Positions 24,545-32,602 of a DNA stretch of 64,000 nt are shown in pieces. The notes beneath the pieces were generated by a model. That model saw nothing but the letters and a program-made list of their open reading frames with translations, had not been told where the DNA came from and made no database searches. Every line of letters starts with the position of its first letter. The stretch's first letter is position 1. The stretch is from the NCBI GenBank assembly GCA_038329845.1, contig JBBQNJ010000013.1, positions 1-64,000 on the forward strand, in the 5' to 3' direction. The translations under genes and the position numbers were made by a program. This stretch comes from JBBQNJ01 sp038329845. GTDB lineage: Bacteria > Planctomycetota > Phycisphaerae > Tepidisphaerales > Tepidisphaeraceae.

Positions 24545-25876
24545 ATGTGGATTCATGGGCTGTACATCCTCTTCCTGTTCGCCCTGGGCGCCTGCGTAGG
24601 GAGCTTTCTCAATGTGGTGGTCTGGCGGCTGCCGCGGGTGATGCCCGTCGAGGGCGAATCGCTGGGGCAAAGCCTGTGGCGGTCGCTGCGGGCGCTGACG
24701 TTTCCCGGATCACACTGTCCGCGCTGCCTGCATCCCCTGGCGTGGCACGACAATATCCCGGTGTTCGGCTGGATCATGCTTCGGGGGCGCTGTCGATACT
24801 GCCAGGCGCCGATAGCGATGCGATACCCGATCGTCGAGACCGTCACCGGGTTGCTGTTCGTTTTCTATTACGTCGCCCTTTTCATTTGGCAGACCGGTCC
24901 CTGCGCGCCGTTCCCCGCACCGGCCAGCGGGTATAGCGCTCGGCTGGCGCCGACGACCGCCCTGTTCATTGCCCGCGACTGGCCGATCTATCTGATGTAC
25001 ATGGTCCTCGTGTCCGGATTGCTCGCCGCCAGTCTGATCGACGCCGAACTGTTCATTATTCCCACCGACATCCCCTGGTTTCTGGCCCTGGTGGGGATCA
25101 TCGGCCACGCGCTGATCGACGCGCCAAACCGGCCGGGCGCGCTGAGCCTGTCGCCGTTGCCCGCGTACGCCCCGCCGGGGTGGATCGACTACGGCCCGGC
25201 GACGGCGACGCTGGCATTCGGGGCGGCGCTGGGGCTGATCTTCTCGATCGCGGCGCTGTTGATCGGCTGGATGCCCGCCAGCAGCATCGAAAGCGACCTG
25301 GTACTCGAGGTGGACCGCCAGCGCGATCCGCACGCCTCGGGCGCGGTCGATAATCCCCCGCGGCCGGAACCGGCACATCTGCGCCGGCAGATGTTCATCG
25401 AGTTTCTATTCCTGCTTCCGCCGATCCTGCTGGCGGGGTTTTCGCTGGCGATCTACCTGGCGTTTCCCTCGGCGCATCCCACCTGGCACGCGCTGATCGA
25501 GCGGCCGTGGATTTCGGGATTGCTCGGAGCGGTCAATGGGGCGATGATCGGTGGACTGATGGTGTGGATTACCCGCATCCTGGGGACCCTTGGGTTCGGG
25601 CGATTGGCCATGGGACTCGGGGACGTGCATCTGATGTTCGGCGTGGGCGCGATCCTCGGGGCGGCGGCGGTGACGTACGCGTTTTTCTTGGCGCCGTTCT
25701 GCGGACTGGCCGTGGCGGTCTGGATGATCTTCACCGGCAAACGACGGGAGCTGCCGTACGGCCCTTACCTGTCGATCGCCAGCGCGGTCGTGCTGATTTT
25801 ACAGTGTCCGATCAGCAACTACCTCGCCCCCGGCACCGCCGGGCTGGTGAGCGTGATGCGAAGTCTTGTGCCCTAG
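24545..25876 (+). CDS. Prepilin peptidase (PilD/GspO-type, enlarged)
   Basis: A 443-residue membrane protease and N-methylase that trims the leader of type IV prepilins. N-terminal GSFLNVVVWRLPR is followed by a zinc-binding four-cysteine region (CPRCLHPLAWHDN, RGRCRYC). The two catalytic aspartates are expected in SLIDAELFIIPT and MGLGDVHLM. About eight hydrophobic helices are visible. The family is usually 250-290 residues; here a hydrophilic insert of about 100 residues (VLEVDRQRDPHASGAVDNPP) separates the two catalytic regions. Its substrates are probably the prepilins encoded at 50.8-55.3 kb. A LapA-like gene follows ten bases later. Confidence 0.93.
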   Translation: MWIHGLYILFLFALGACVGSFLNVVVWRLPRVMPVEGESLGQSLWRSLRALTFPGSHCPRCLHPLAWHDNIPVFGWIMLRGRCRYCQAPIAMRYPIVETVTGLLFVFYYVALFIWQTGPCAPFPAPASGYSARLAPTTALFIARDWPIYLMYMVLVSGLLAASLIDAELFIIPTDIPWFLALVGIIGHALIDAPNRPGALSLSPLPAYAPPGWIDYGPATATLAFGAALGLIFSIAALLIGWMPASSIESDLVLEVDRQRDPHASGAVDNPPRPEPAHLRRQMFIEFLFLLPPILLAGFSLAIYLAFPSAHPTWHALIERPWISGLLGAVNGAMIGGLMVWITRILGTLGFGRLAMGLGDVHLMFGVGAILGAAAVTYAFFLAPFCGLAVAVWMIFTGKRRELPYGPYLSIASAVVLILQCPISNYLAPGTAGLVSVMRSLVP

Positions 25877-25885
25877 GAATGCAAC

Positions 25886-26239
25886 ATGAAACAGCTCTGG
25901 CCGAAGATCAAGCTGACCCTGGTGGGGATTTTGCTGCTCTATTTCATTCTGGTGCTGGCGCTGAACTGGAGCGCCAAGGTCACTCCCTCGGTGAGCCTGC
26001 TGTTCTACACCTGGCCGGAACCTAACTTGCTGCTGGTCGTGCTGGTGGTCGTGCTATCGACGTTGATCCTGTCGTGGCTGGCGCGCACCGTCTATCGCAC
26101 GATGGGTCAGATCCGCGCTCGCGGCGACCGCAATCGCACTGAAAAGCTCTCCCGCGAGATCGACGAAATGAGAGCCAAGGCCGCGACACTGCAAACCAAG
26201 CCGCCGGCGGCCCCCGCCGCCGAGCCGCCCCAGGCGTGA
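25886..26239 (+). CDS. LapA family (DUF1049-like) small membrane protein
   Basis: A 117-residue protein with two membrane helices (LVGILLLYFILVLALNW and LLLVVLVVVLSTLILSWL) and a cytoplasmic charged coiled coil (KLSREIDEMRAKAATLQTK) ending in a Pro/Ala tail. This matches LapA/DUF1049 proteins, which act in envelope or lipopolysaccharide assembly in some bacteria. It follows the prepilin peptidase gene by ten bases and is likely co-transcribed. It converges with fumC, leaving only 12 bases between them. Function here is not established. Confidence 0.75.
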   Translation: MKQLWPKIKLTLVGILLLYFILVLALNWSAKVTPSVSLLFYTWPEPNLLLVVLVVVLSTLILSWLARTVYRTMGQIRARGDRNRTEKLSREIDEMRAKAATLQTKPPAAPAAEPPQA

Positions 26240-26251
26240 CCATCGCGAAGG

Positions 26252-27676
26252 TCATCCCCCAGCGCCGATGCGATTGGGGTCGGGATGGGTCATTCCCCGC
26301 GGATCGAGCAGGGCATCCAGTTCCGCATCCGGCATCAACTTCCTTTCCCGCGCCACTTGTCGCACGGTCTTGCCGGTCTTAAAAGCTTCCTTGGCCACCT
26401 CCGCCGCCGCGTCGTAGCCGATCCGCGGGGCCAGGCTAGTACACATCGCCAGCGACTGCTCGACAAGTTGGGCACAGCGCTGGCGGTCCGGCTCGATCCC
26501 CGCGGCGCAGCGGTCGGCAAAAACCGCCGCCGCCCGCGCCAGCAGGCGGATGCTCTGAAGCAGGTTGTGCGCCATCACCGGCATCATCACGTTGAGCTCG
26601 AAGACGCTGCCGACCGGGCTGGCCGCCATGGCGATCGCCGCGTCGTTGCCGACCACCTGCGCCATCACCTGCAATACCATCTCGCTCATTACCGGGTTGA
26701 CCTTTCCCGGCATGATCGACGAACCCGGCTGCGTGGTGGGAATGGTGATTTCGCCGATCCCGCAGCGCGGGCCGCTGGCGAGCCAACGGATGTCGTTGGC
26801 GATTTTTCCCAGCGCCAGCGCGATCGCCTTGAGTTGTCCCGACACCTCGACCACCGCATCCTTACCCGCCTGGGCCTCGAAATGATTGGGCGCTTCGATG
26901 AAGGACAGTCCCGTTTTTTCGCTGATCAGCGCGATGGCCTTGCGGGCGAAATCGGGGTGGGAGTTGATCCCCGTCCCCACCGCCGTGCCGCCCAGCGCCA
27001 GCTCTCGAAGGGCTTTGATCGCTTTTTCGGCACGCACCGCCGATGCCCGTGCGGCGGCGGCGTATCCGGAGATTTCCTGCCCCAGCCGAATGGGCGTGGC
27101 GTCCTGGAGATGGGTTCTGCCGATCTTGATTACATCGTCCAGCGCCCGCGCCTTCTCGTCCAGCGCCGATTCGAGCCGGAGCAGCGCCGGCAGCAGGTCT
27201 TGGGCGATCGCCATCGCCGCCGCAACATGCATCGCCGTGGGGATCACGTCATTGGAGCTTTGCTGCTGATTGACGTGGTTGTTGGGGTGGACCGGCTGGC
27301 GCCCGCCGCGCTGCCCGGTCGCCAGCTCATTGGCCCGCCCGGCGATCACCTCGTTGGCGTTCATGTTCGTGCTCGTCCCCGAGCCGGTCTGAAACACATC
27401 GACCACGAATTGATCGTCCAGCTTGCCTTCAACCACTTCCATCGCCGCCCGCTGGATCAAATCCAGCGCCGGCGGCGCCAGCACTCCCAACTCGGCGTTC
27501 ACCGCGGCGCAGGCCCACTTGATCCACCCCAGCGCCGTGATGAACCGCCGCTCCATCCGCCATCCGGAGATGGGAAAATTTTCCACCGCCCGCGCCGTCT
27601 GCGCTCCGTAATAGGCGTCGGCGGGGACGCGCATTTCGCCCATGGAATCGCGTTCGATCCGGAATGTCTCGGCCAT
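26252..27676 (-). CDS. fumC: Class II fumarate hydratase
   Basis: A 474-residue fumarase of the iron-independent class II type, converting fumarate and malate in the TCA cycle. Conserved regions include GSGTSTNMNANEV, HPNNHVNQQQSSNDVIPTAM, IGRTHLQDATPI and the signature GSSIMPGKVNP, with GGTAVGTGIN between. The C-terminus has the fumarase-specific helical domain (DAELDALLDPRGMTHP). AAAGGA precedes the ATG. It is a single-gene unit on the minus strand, convergent with the LapA-like gene and divergent from rsgA. Length is slightly above the usual 460-465. Confidence 0.96.
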   Translation of the reverse strand: MAETFRIERDSMGEMRVPADAYYGAQTARAVENFPISGWRMERRFITALGWIKWACAAVNAELGVLAPPALDLIQRAAMEVVEGKLDDQFVVDVFQTGSGTSTNMNANEVIAGRANELATGQRGGRQPVHPNNHVNQQQSSNDVIPTAMHVAAAMAIAQDLLPALLRLESALDEKARALDDVIKIGRTHLQDATPIRLGQEISGYAAAARASAVRAEKAIKALRELALGGTAVGTGINSHPDFARKAIALISEKTGLSFIEAPNHFEAQAGKDAVVEVSGQLKAIALALGKIANDIRWLASGPRCGIGEITIPTTQPGSSIMPGKVNPVMSEMVLQVMAQVVGNDAAIAMAASPVGSVFELNVMMPVMAHNLLQSIRLLARAAAVFADRCAAGIEPDRQRCAQLVEQSLAMCTSLAPRIGYDAAAEVAKEAFKTGKTVRQVARERKLMPDAELDALLDPRGMTHPDPNRIGAGG

Positions 27677-27783
27677 GAAAAAGTCCTTTCCGTCGGGGGT
27701 CGATGCTTCCGAGTGTAGTGAGTTCGATCCGCCGCGGCAGCGCCCTTGTTTTCGGCGTCGAGTGCAGCGACGATTCTCACTTA

Positions 27784-28851
27784 GTGAATGGCCGACCCAA
27801 ACGATCGCCGCGGGAAAAGGATTTGACCTCCCGCTACCTCTCCGGGTCGATGGACGAAGATCGCGTCGAGCAACAGCAGCGATTCACCGATCGCAACAAG
27901 CAGGCGCAGCAGAACCGCATCGAAAAAACCACCCAGCAACGCGAGGACGCCGGCGGAGCGGCCGATATCGAGGCGCTGGCCATCGGGGACGTGATCCAAG
28001 TCCATTCCCTGTTCACCCAGGTCGAACACGCCGGGCGAGTCGTCCGCTGCGTGACACGAAAGACGCTGATGACGGTGAGTACCACCGCCGTTGTGGTCGG
28101 CGACCAGGTGCGCTTCCGGGACCAGGGCACCAGCGATGAATCGGGCCATCCCCAGGGCGTGATCGAGGCGGTCCTGCCCCGCCGCACCGTGCTGACCCGC
28201 TCCGACAGCTTCAGCGGGATGGGCGAACACCCGATCGTCGCCAACGCCGATCGGATGCTCATCGTCGCCAGTCTAAGCCACCCGCGGATCAAGTGGGGAC
28301 TGATCGACCGCATGCTCATCGGCGCACAGTCCGGCGGGCTACAGCCGATTATCTGCCTGAATAAGATCGACCTGGCCGGGGAGGATGCCGCGTCGATCAG
28401 CACACTGGAAGCGGCCCGCGAGGCGATGCGGCATTACCAGTCGCTGGGGGCGCTCGGCGTGGAAACCAGCGTCGAGACGCGGCTGGGGATCGATTCTCTG
28501 AAGCAACTGCTGATCGGCCGCACCACCGTCCTGGCCGGCCACAGCGGCGTGGGCAAGAGCAGCCTGATCCGCGCTGTCCAGCCGTCGCTGGACCTGCGGA
28601 TCGGCCGGGTCAGCGCCTACAACCAAAAAGGGCGTCACACCACCTCCTCGGCGCGTCGATTCGCTCTCGAGGGCGGCGGCTATGTGATCGACACCCCGGG
28701 GGTAAAGATGTTCGGCCTGTGGGGCGTGACCGCCGACAACCTCGACGACTTTTTCCCCGACCTCGCCGACGGCACCGCCCCCGCCTGGCGCCGCGCCAGC
28801 CGCGAGCGCATCGCCGCGAGTTTGGTGACGGTGCGAGGAGGCGGAGATTAA
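27784..28851 (+). CDS. rsgA: Ribosome small-subunit GTPase RsgA, missing the C-terminal zinc finger
   Basis: A circularly permuted GTPase that matures the 30S subunit. An N-terminal basic helix and OB-fold come first. The G motifs follow in permuted order: NKID at 193-196, the P-loop GHSGVGKS at 252-259 and DTPG at 303-306. The family normally ends with a C-x7-C-x-H-x5-C zinc domain. Here the protein goes directly from FFPDLADGT to RRASRERIAASL with no cysteines, so that domain seems deleted. The GTG at 27784 gives 355 residues and keeps the KDLTSRY lead; an ATG at 27703 is an alternative. No close operon partner. Confidence 0.88.
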   Translation: MNGRPKRSPREKDLTSRYLSGSMDEDRVEQQQRFTDRNKQAQQNRIEKTTQQREDAGGAADIEALAIGDVIQVHSLFTQVEHAGRVVRCVTRKTLMTVSTTAVVVGDQVRFRDQGTSDESGHPQGVIEAVLPRRTVLTRSDSFSGMGEHPIVANADRMLIVASLSHPRIKWGLIDRMLIGAQSGGLQPIICLNKIDLAGEDAASISTLEAAREAMRHYQSLGALGVETSVETRLGIDSLKQLLIGRTTVLAGHSGVGKSSLIRAVQPSLDLRIGRVSAYNQKGRHTTSSARRFALEGGGYVIDTPGVKMFGLWGVTADNLDDFFPDLADGTAPAWRRASRERIAASLVTVRGGGD

Positions 28852-29152
28852 ACGCGAAGTAGTGAAGGGGCGAAGACGATTTTGCCACGAAGCGGCCAAG
28901 GACACGAAGGAATTGTTCTCACGGTCGCCGGTGCTGCGCTGAGGGGATATTCTGGACTTCCCTTTGAACGCTTGCGTAGGCTCTTCACCCGGACATGCCG
29001 ACGAGGACATCGGCGTTTCCAGAGATGCCGGCGCTCTGCCGAACGCCGAAGGGCTGAAGAATCAAACCGGCCTTGCGATCCGGCCAACCCCTTCGTGTCC
29101 ATCTCGCCTAAGGGGTTCAATCCCTTCGCCCCTTCGCCGCTTCGCGTTTAAT
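28849..29152. repeat. Long inverted-repeat element between rsgA and rplI
   Basis: The 28-base end ATTAAACGCGAAG...GAAGGGGCGAAG at 28849-28877 is inverted at about 29123-29152 with few changes, and the similarity extends weakly to about 70 bases (GGACACGAAGG). It overlaps the last bases of rsgA and fills the gap to rplI. It carries no gene and could fold into a large RNA hairpin between these convergent genes. Confidence 0.7.
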
Positions 29153-29165
29153 CCCCTCCTCCCGC

Positions 29166-29690
29166 TCATTGCTCAGCCTGCGGGGCGGCGGCGTCGGCGG
29201 CGGCTTTCTGGGCCGCGTCGATCGCGGCCTTGCTCTCTGGGTCGGGGGCGACCCAGACCTTCACTTCGGCGTCGAGGTCCTCGGCGAAGCGAATCTTGGC
29301 GATGTACGTGTCGATCCGGTCCAGCCGTCCGGGCAGGGTGATGTCGTCGGGCTGGATGTTGAAGCCCTGGGCCTGCAGGCCGTGGGCGATGTCGGTCGCC
29401 GACACCGCGCCGTAAAGGTGTCCCTGCTCGTTGGCCCGGCGCTCGAGCGTAACCTCGACACCCTCCAGTTGCTTCACCAGACGCTGCTGCTCTTCGCGCC
29501 GCTCCCGCTCCTGACGCTCGATCTCCTTACGCCGAACCTCGATTTTCTTGAGGTTGTTGGGGGTTGGCTCGACGGCAAGGTCGTGCGGAAGCAGATAATT
29601 TCGGGCATAGCCCGGTGCCACTTCGACCACGTCGCCGACACGGCCCACGTGCTTGATACTTTCTTTCAGGAGCAGCTTAACGGTTTTCAT
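29166..29690 (-). CDS. rplI: 50S ribosomal protein L9
   Basis: A 174-residue L9. The N-terminal RNA-binding domain reads LKESIKHVGRVGDVVEVAPGY and ARNYLLPHDLAVE, followed by the long connecting helix (KEIERQERERREEQQRLVK) and the C-terminal domain (LYGAVSATDIAHGLQAQGF). It is longer than the usual 150 residues because of an Ala-rich end. AAGGAT precedes the ATG. It is the last gene of rpsF-ssb-rplI. The gene for S18 (rpsR), usually between ssb and rplI, is absent here. Confidence 0.95.
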   Translation of the reverse strand: MKTVKLLLKESIKHVGRVGDVVEVAPGYARNYLLPHDLAVEPTPNNLKKIEVRRKEIERQERERREEQQRLVKQLEGVEVTLERRANEQGHLYGAVSATDIAHGLQAQGFNIQPDDITLPGRLDRIDTYIAKIRFAEDLDAEVKVWVAPDPESKAAIDAAQKAAADAAAPQAEQ

Positions 29691-29754
29691 CGTTGAATCC
29701 TTAATGGAGTTAGGTTGAGCGTCGTCTTCTCACCGGCGGACCGCGCCGGATCGG

Positions 29755-30306
29755 CTAAAAAGGAATGTCCTCGTCCTTGAACTGCTGTTCTTCGTTGAAC
29801 GGTGGCTCGGGTTGCGGCTGGCGCGGCGCCTGCGCCGGCGGGCGACCCTGCGCCGGCGCGGGACGATTGTAGCTCTGTCGCGGCGGCGGCGGCGCGCTGC
29901 CGCCTTCACCCGCCGATTCGTATCCTCCGCCGGAATCCCGCCCCCCCCCCCCGCCCCCGCCCGGGCCTGAATCCCGACCGCCCATCAGTTGGAAATTCTC
30001 GACCATGATCACATGTTTGGAGCGCTTCCCGCCGCCCTGCTTGTCTTCCCACGTGTCATAGCGCAATCGGCCTTCGACCAGAAGGGGACGGCCCTTCTGA
30101 CAATACTGATTGATAATCTCGGCCGATTTGCCGAATACGGTGCAGTCGATGAAGCAGACCTCTTCGCGGTCCTCGCCGGTGCCGGTCTTGTATTTCCGAT
30201 TCACCGCCAGCCCGAACTCGGCCACCGGGGTCTGGTTGGGCAGGTAGCGCATGACGGGATCGCGGGTGAGGTTCCCGACCATGATGATGCGGTTGTAATT
30301 GGCCAT
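29755..30306 (-). CDS. ssb: Single-stranded DNA-binding protein
   Basis: A 183-residue SSB. The OB-fold occupies about 1-110 with NRIIMVGNLTRDPVMRYLPN and FGKSAEIINQYCQKGRPLLV. A Gly-rich and Pro/Gln-rich linker follows, and the protein ends with the acidic tip DEDIPF that recruits partner proteins. The DNA coding the Gly linker includes a long C run on the plus strand near 29941-29950. AGGAGG is ideally placed before the ATG. The gene lies between rpsF and rplI in the conserved ribosomal cluster. Confidence 0.95.
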   Translation of the reverse strand: MANYNRIIMVGNLTRDPVMRYLPNQTPVAEFGLAVNRKYKTGTGEDREEVCFIDCTVFGKSAEIINQYCQKGRPLLVEGRLRYDTWEDKQGGGKRSKHVIMVENFQLMGGRDSGPGGGGGGGRDSGGGYESAGEGGSAPPPPRQSYNRPAPAQGRPPAQAPRQPQPEPPFNEEQQFKDEDIPF

Positions 30307-30408
30307 GAGAAGCCTCCTGGGTGCAAGACATTACGTATCCGCCGGGGCGATCCGCTCATCGCACAGCGCCGGTGCGGCCTCGGAACCTGCGGCCCGGATC
30401 AGCCGGGT

Positions 30409-30960
30409 CTAGTCCTTGTCCGCCGCGGCCTCGGCCGGGGCCGCGGGGGGCGCGGCTTCCTCGGCGGCGCGGCTTCGTCGCGGGGCGCGCTCAGGACGAT
30501 CGGATCGCTCAGGGCGATCCCCGCGATCCCCGCCACGATCTCCGCGCTCGGGGCGATCCCCGCGCTCAGGTCGATCGCCGCGCGGACGTTCATCCCACGG
30601 CTCGCGCCGCTCGACTTCCTTGACGATCGGCTGCGGCTCGACGGCGTTCATCTCCTGCTCGTTCAGATGGTCGGCCCGAAGCACGATCACCCGCAGCACG
30701 TCTTCGCTGAGATTCACGTCGCGCTCGATCGCCGTGACGCTCGAGCCGGGGCCGCGATAGAACGAGATCACGTACGTTCCGCGCTTCTGCCCGGCCATTT
30801 CATACGCCAACTTGCGCTCGTCCCATTTCTTGATCACGAGGATCTGCCCGCCGTGGCGCTCGATCATCGAGCGGCACAGGTTGATGCCGCCCTCGGTGTC
30901 GGTAGCACCGATCGGGCCGACCAGGAACATCGCCTCGTACTGATTCATCACGTCTGCCAT
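30409..30960 (-). CDS. rpsF: 30S ribosomal protein S6 with extended Arg-rich tail
   Basis: Residues 1 to about 110 are S6: YEAMFLVGPIGATDTEGG, then KKWDERKLAYEMAGQKRGTY and a ferredoxin-like fold. After about residue 120 comes a repeat tail of RGDRPER-like units and an Ala/Pro-rich acidic end, giving 183 residues against the usual 95-140. S6 binds S18 in the 30S platform. The gene heads the rpsF-ssb-rplI group. The repeat tail could bind RNA, as the Gly/Arg-Asp tail of the four-helix protein at 4234 might; this is inference. Confidence 0.93.
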   Translation of the reverse strand: MADVMNQYEAMFLVGPIGATDTEGGINLCRSMIERHGGQILVIKKWDERKLAYEMAGQKRGTYVISFYRGPGSSVTAIERDVNLSEDVLRVIVLRADHLNEQEMNAVEPQPIVKEVERREPWDERPRGDRPERGDRPERGDRGGDRGDRPERSDRPERAPRRSRAAEEAAPPAAPAEAAADKD

Positions 30961-31052
30961 ATTTGTCCATCGCTCCTAGCGTGGGTTTTGGCCGGTGGAC
31001 CGGCCGCTAGATTCCGCGCGGGCGTTTCGACGCCGGCGCTGTTCGGGTTGTC

Positions 31053-31664
31053 TTATGTCGCCGGTTCATCGGCGGCATTGTAACGGGTCATCGCCTTGGC
31101 GATCCCGTCACGCATCCAGGCTTCGATCACCATCGTCGCCCGCTCAATCGCCGGGACGATGGCCTTTCGCTGGTCGGGGGTGAACCGTCCCAGCACATAA
31201 TCGCGTCCGGCGATCGGCGGTGGTGCCGGGTCGATGCCGATCCGCAGGCGCGGATATTGGCTGCCGCCCAGCGCCCGCTCGATGTCGCGCAGGCCGTTGT
31301 GCCCGCCGTTACTCCCCGCGGCACGAAGCCGCAGAGCACCGCACGGCAAGGCCATCTCGTCCAAGACCACCAGCGCCTCGGCGGGCGAGAGCTGGAAAAA
31401 AGCCATCGCCGCCTGAACGCTTCGGCCCGAGGCGTTCATGTACGTCATGGGCTTGAGCAGCATGGCCCGCTCAGCCTCGCCGCCCAGCCCGGTGATTCCA
31501 TCGATCGCCAGGCCGTTGAATTTTTCGCGTCCCAGGCGATCGAAATCGCCGGGAGATGCCCAGCCCCATCGGGCGGCCAGGGCATCGACCAGCTCGAACC
31601 CGATGTTGTGCCGAGTCCCGACGTACTGGCGGCCGGGATTGCCCAGTCCAACGATCAGTTTCAT
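31053..31664 (-). CDS. pth: Peptidyl-tRNA hydrolase
   Basis: A 203-residue Pth that frees tRNA from stalled peptidyl-tRNA. The start is the ATG before KLIVGLGNPGRQYVGTRHNI, which contains the conserved Asn and catalytic His. MTYMNASG, VLDEMALPCG and GSNGGHNGL follow in order. Longer readings upstream run through a tandem-repeat region and are not plausible. It follows rplY on the same strand, a common order (rplY-pth). About 150 bases of repeat DNA separate the two genes. Confidence 0.95.
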   Translation of the reverse strand: MKLIVGLGNPGRQYVGTRHNIGFELVDALAARWGWASPGDFDRLGREKFNGLAIDGITGLGGEAERAMLLKPMTYMNASGRSVQAAMAFFQLSPAEALVVLDEMALPCGALRLRAAGSNGGHNGLRDIERALGGSQYPRLRIGIDPAPPPIAGRDYVLGRFTPDQRKAIVPAIERATMVIEAWMRDGIAKAMTRYNAADEPAT

Positions 31665-31680
31665 CCCATTCCCGCGCCGT

Positions 31681-31770
31681 TTCGCCCGGTCGCCCGTTCG
31701 GCCGGTCACCCGTTCGGCCAGTCGGCCAGTCGCCCGTTCAGCCAGTCGCTCGTTCGCTCGGTCGCGCCGC
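31681..31770. repeat. Imperfect tandem repeat between pth and rplY
   Basis: About six degenerate copies of a 15-16-base unit resembling GGCCAGTCGCCCGTTC. The repeat lies directly upstream of the pth start and probably arose by slippage. Confidence 0.75.
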
Positions 31771-31812
31771 GGAGAAAATCCTCCCGGCGCATCGCCGGCG
31801 TCCACGGCGGTC

Positions 31813-32469
31813 CTACTTCGCCGCCTCGGCGCCTTCCTCGGCCTCGCCCTCCTCGGGTTTGCGACCGATCACTTCCGGCTCGTTCGATTCGGCCTCGACC
31901 GCCTCGGTCGTGGCCTCTTCCTGCACTTCCTTCACCGTCGCCACGATCAGGTCCTCATCCTGGAGGCAGCGAACGCCCTCGGGAAGTTTAAGGTCCTTGA
32001 TGTGCAGCACATCGTCCAGCGCCATCTCGGCGACGTTATGGCGGATCAAGTCGGGAATCTCGGTGACCAAGCACTCGATCTCCAACTCGTTGATGATCTG
32101 CTGAAGCACCCCACCGTCGCTTTCGCCCTTGGGCGTGCCCTTGAGTTCCAACGGAACGGTGACTTCCACCTTTTCATCCAGGCGGACCCGGGCGAAGTCG
32201 ACGTGGAGGATTTCCATGCCTAAGTGGTCAAACTGGATGTCCTTGACCAGCACCTTTTCGCTCTTGCCGTCGAACGTCAAATCCAGCACATGGGTGCCGC
32301 GGGAAAGGTGGTTGGTCAATTCCTTCTTGGGCAGCTTGATCGGGACCACGGCCTCTCTGTGTCCGTAGATCACCGCGGGGATCAACCCGGCGCTGCGAAG
32401 ACGCTTGTTCTGTCGCGAGCCGAGTTCGCTTCGGGGTTCGGCCGCCATCGTGACTGTCTGACTCGCCAT
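31813..32469 (-). CDS. rplY: 50S ribosomal protein L25/general stress protein Ctc
   Basis: A 218-residue long-form L25 (Ctc type), which binds 5S rRNA. The N-terminal L25 domain (RQNKRLRSAGLIPAVIYGHR) is followed by the beta domain with HVDFARVRLDEKVEVTVPLE and an acidic C-terminal tail rich in Glu and Ala. AGGAG lies eight bases before the ATG. The order prs-rplY-pth on this strand matches many bacteria. The length is normal for Ctc-type proteins. Confidence 0.95.
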   Translation of the reverse strand: MASQTVTMAAEPRSELGSRQNKRLRSAGLIPAVIYGHREAVVPIKLPKKELTNHLSRGTHVLDLTFDGKSEKVLVKDIQFDHLGMEILHVDFARVRLDEKVEVTVPLELKGTPKGESDGGVLQQIINELEIECLVTEIPDLIRHNVAEMALDDVLHIKDLKLPEGVRCLQDEDLIVATVKEVQEEATTEAVEAESNEPEVIGRKPEEGEAEEGAEAAK

Positions 32470-32540
32470 TGCGTTCTCCTGATAACCTAAATCAATATTC
32501 CCGCCCGAAATCCCCCGGATTCCCGGCGTCCAATCTCAAT

Positions 32541-32588
32541 TCCAAGTTCCTAGTTCCTGATTCCCAATTCCCGATTCCCAATTCCCAA
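32541..32588. repeat. TTCCCAATTCCCGA tandem repeat between prs and rplY
   Basis: Several imperfect 14-base units. Similar in style to the repeat at 5135-5168. Confidence 0.65.
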
Positions 32589-32602
32589 GTCGCTAATTTC
32601 CT

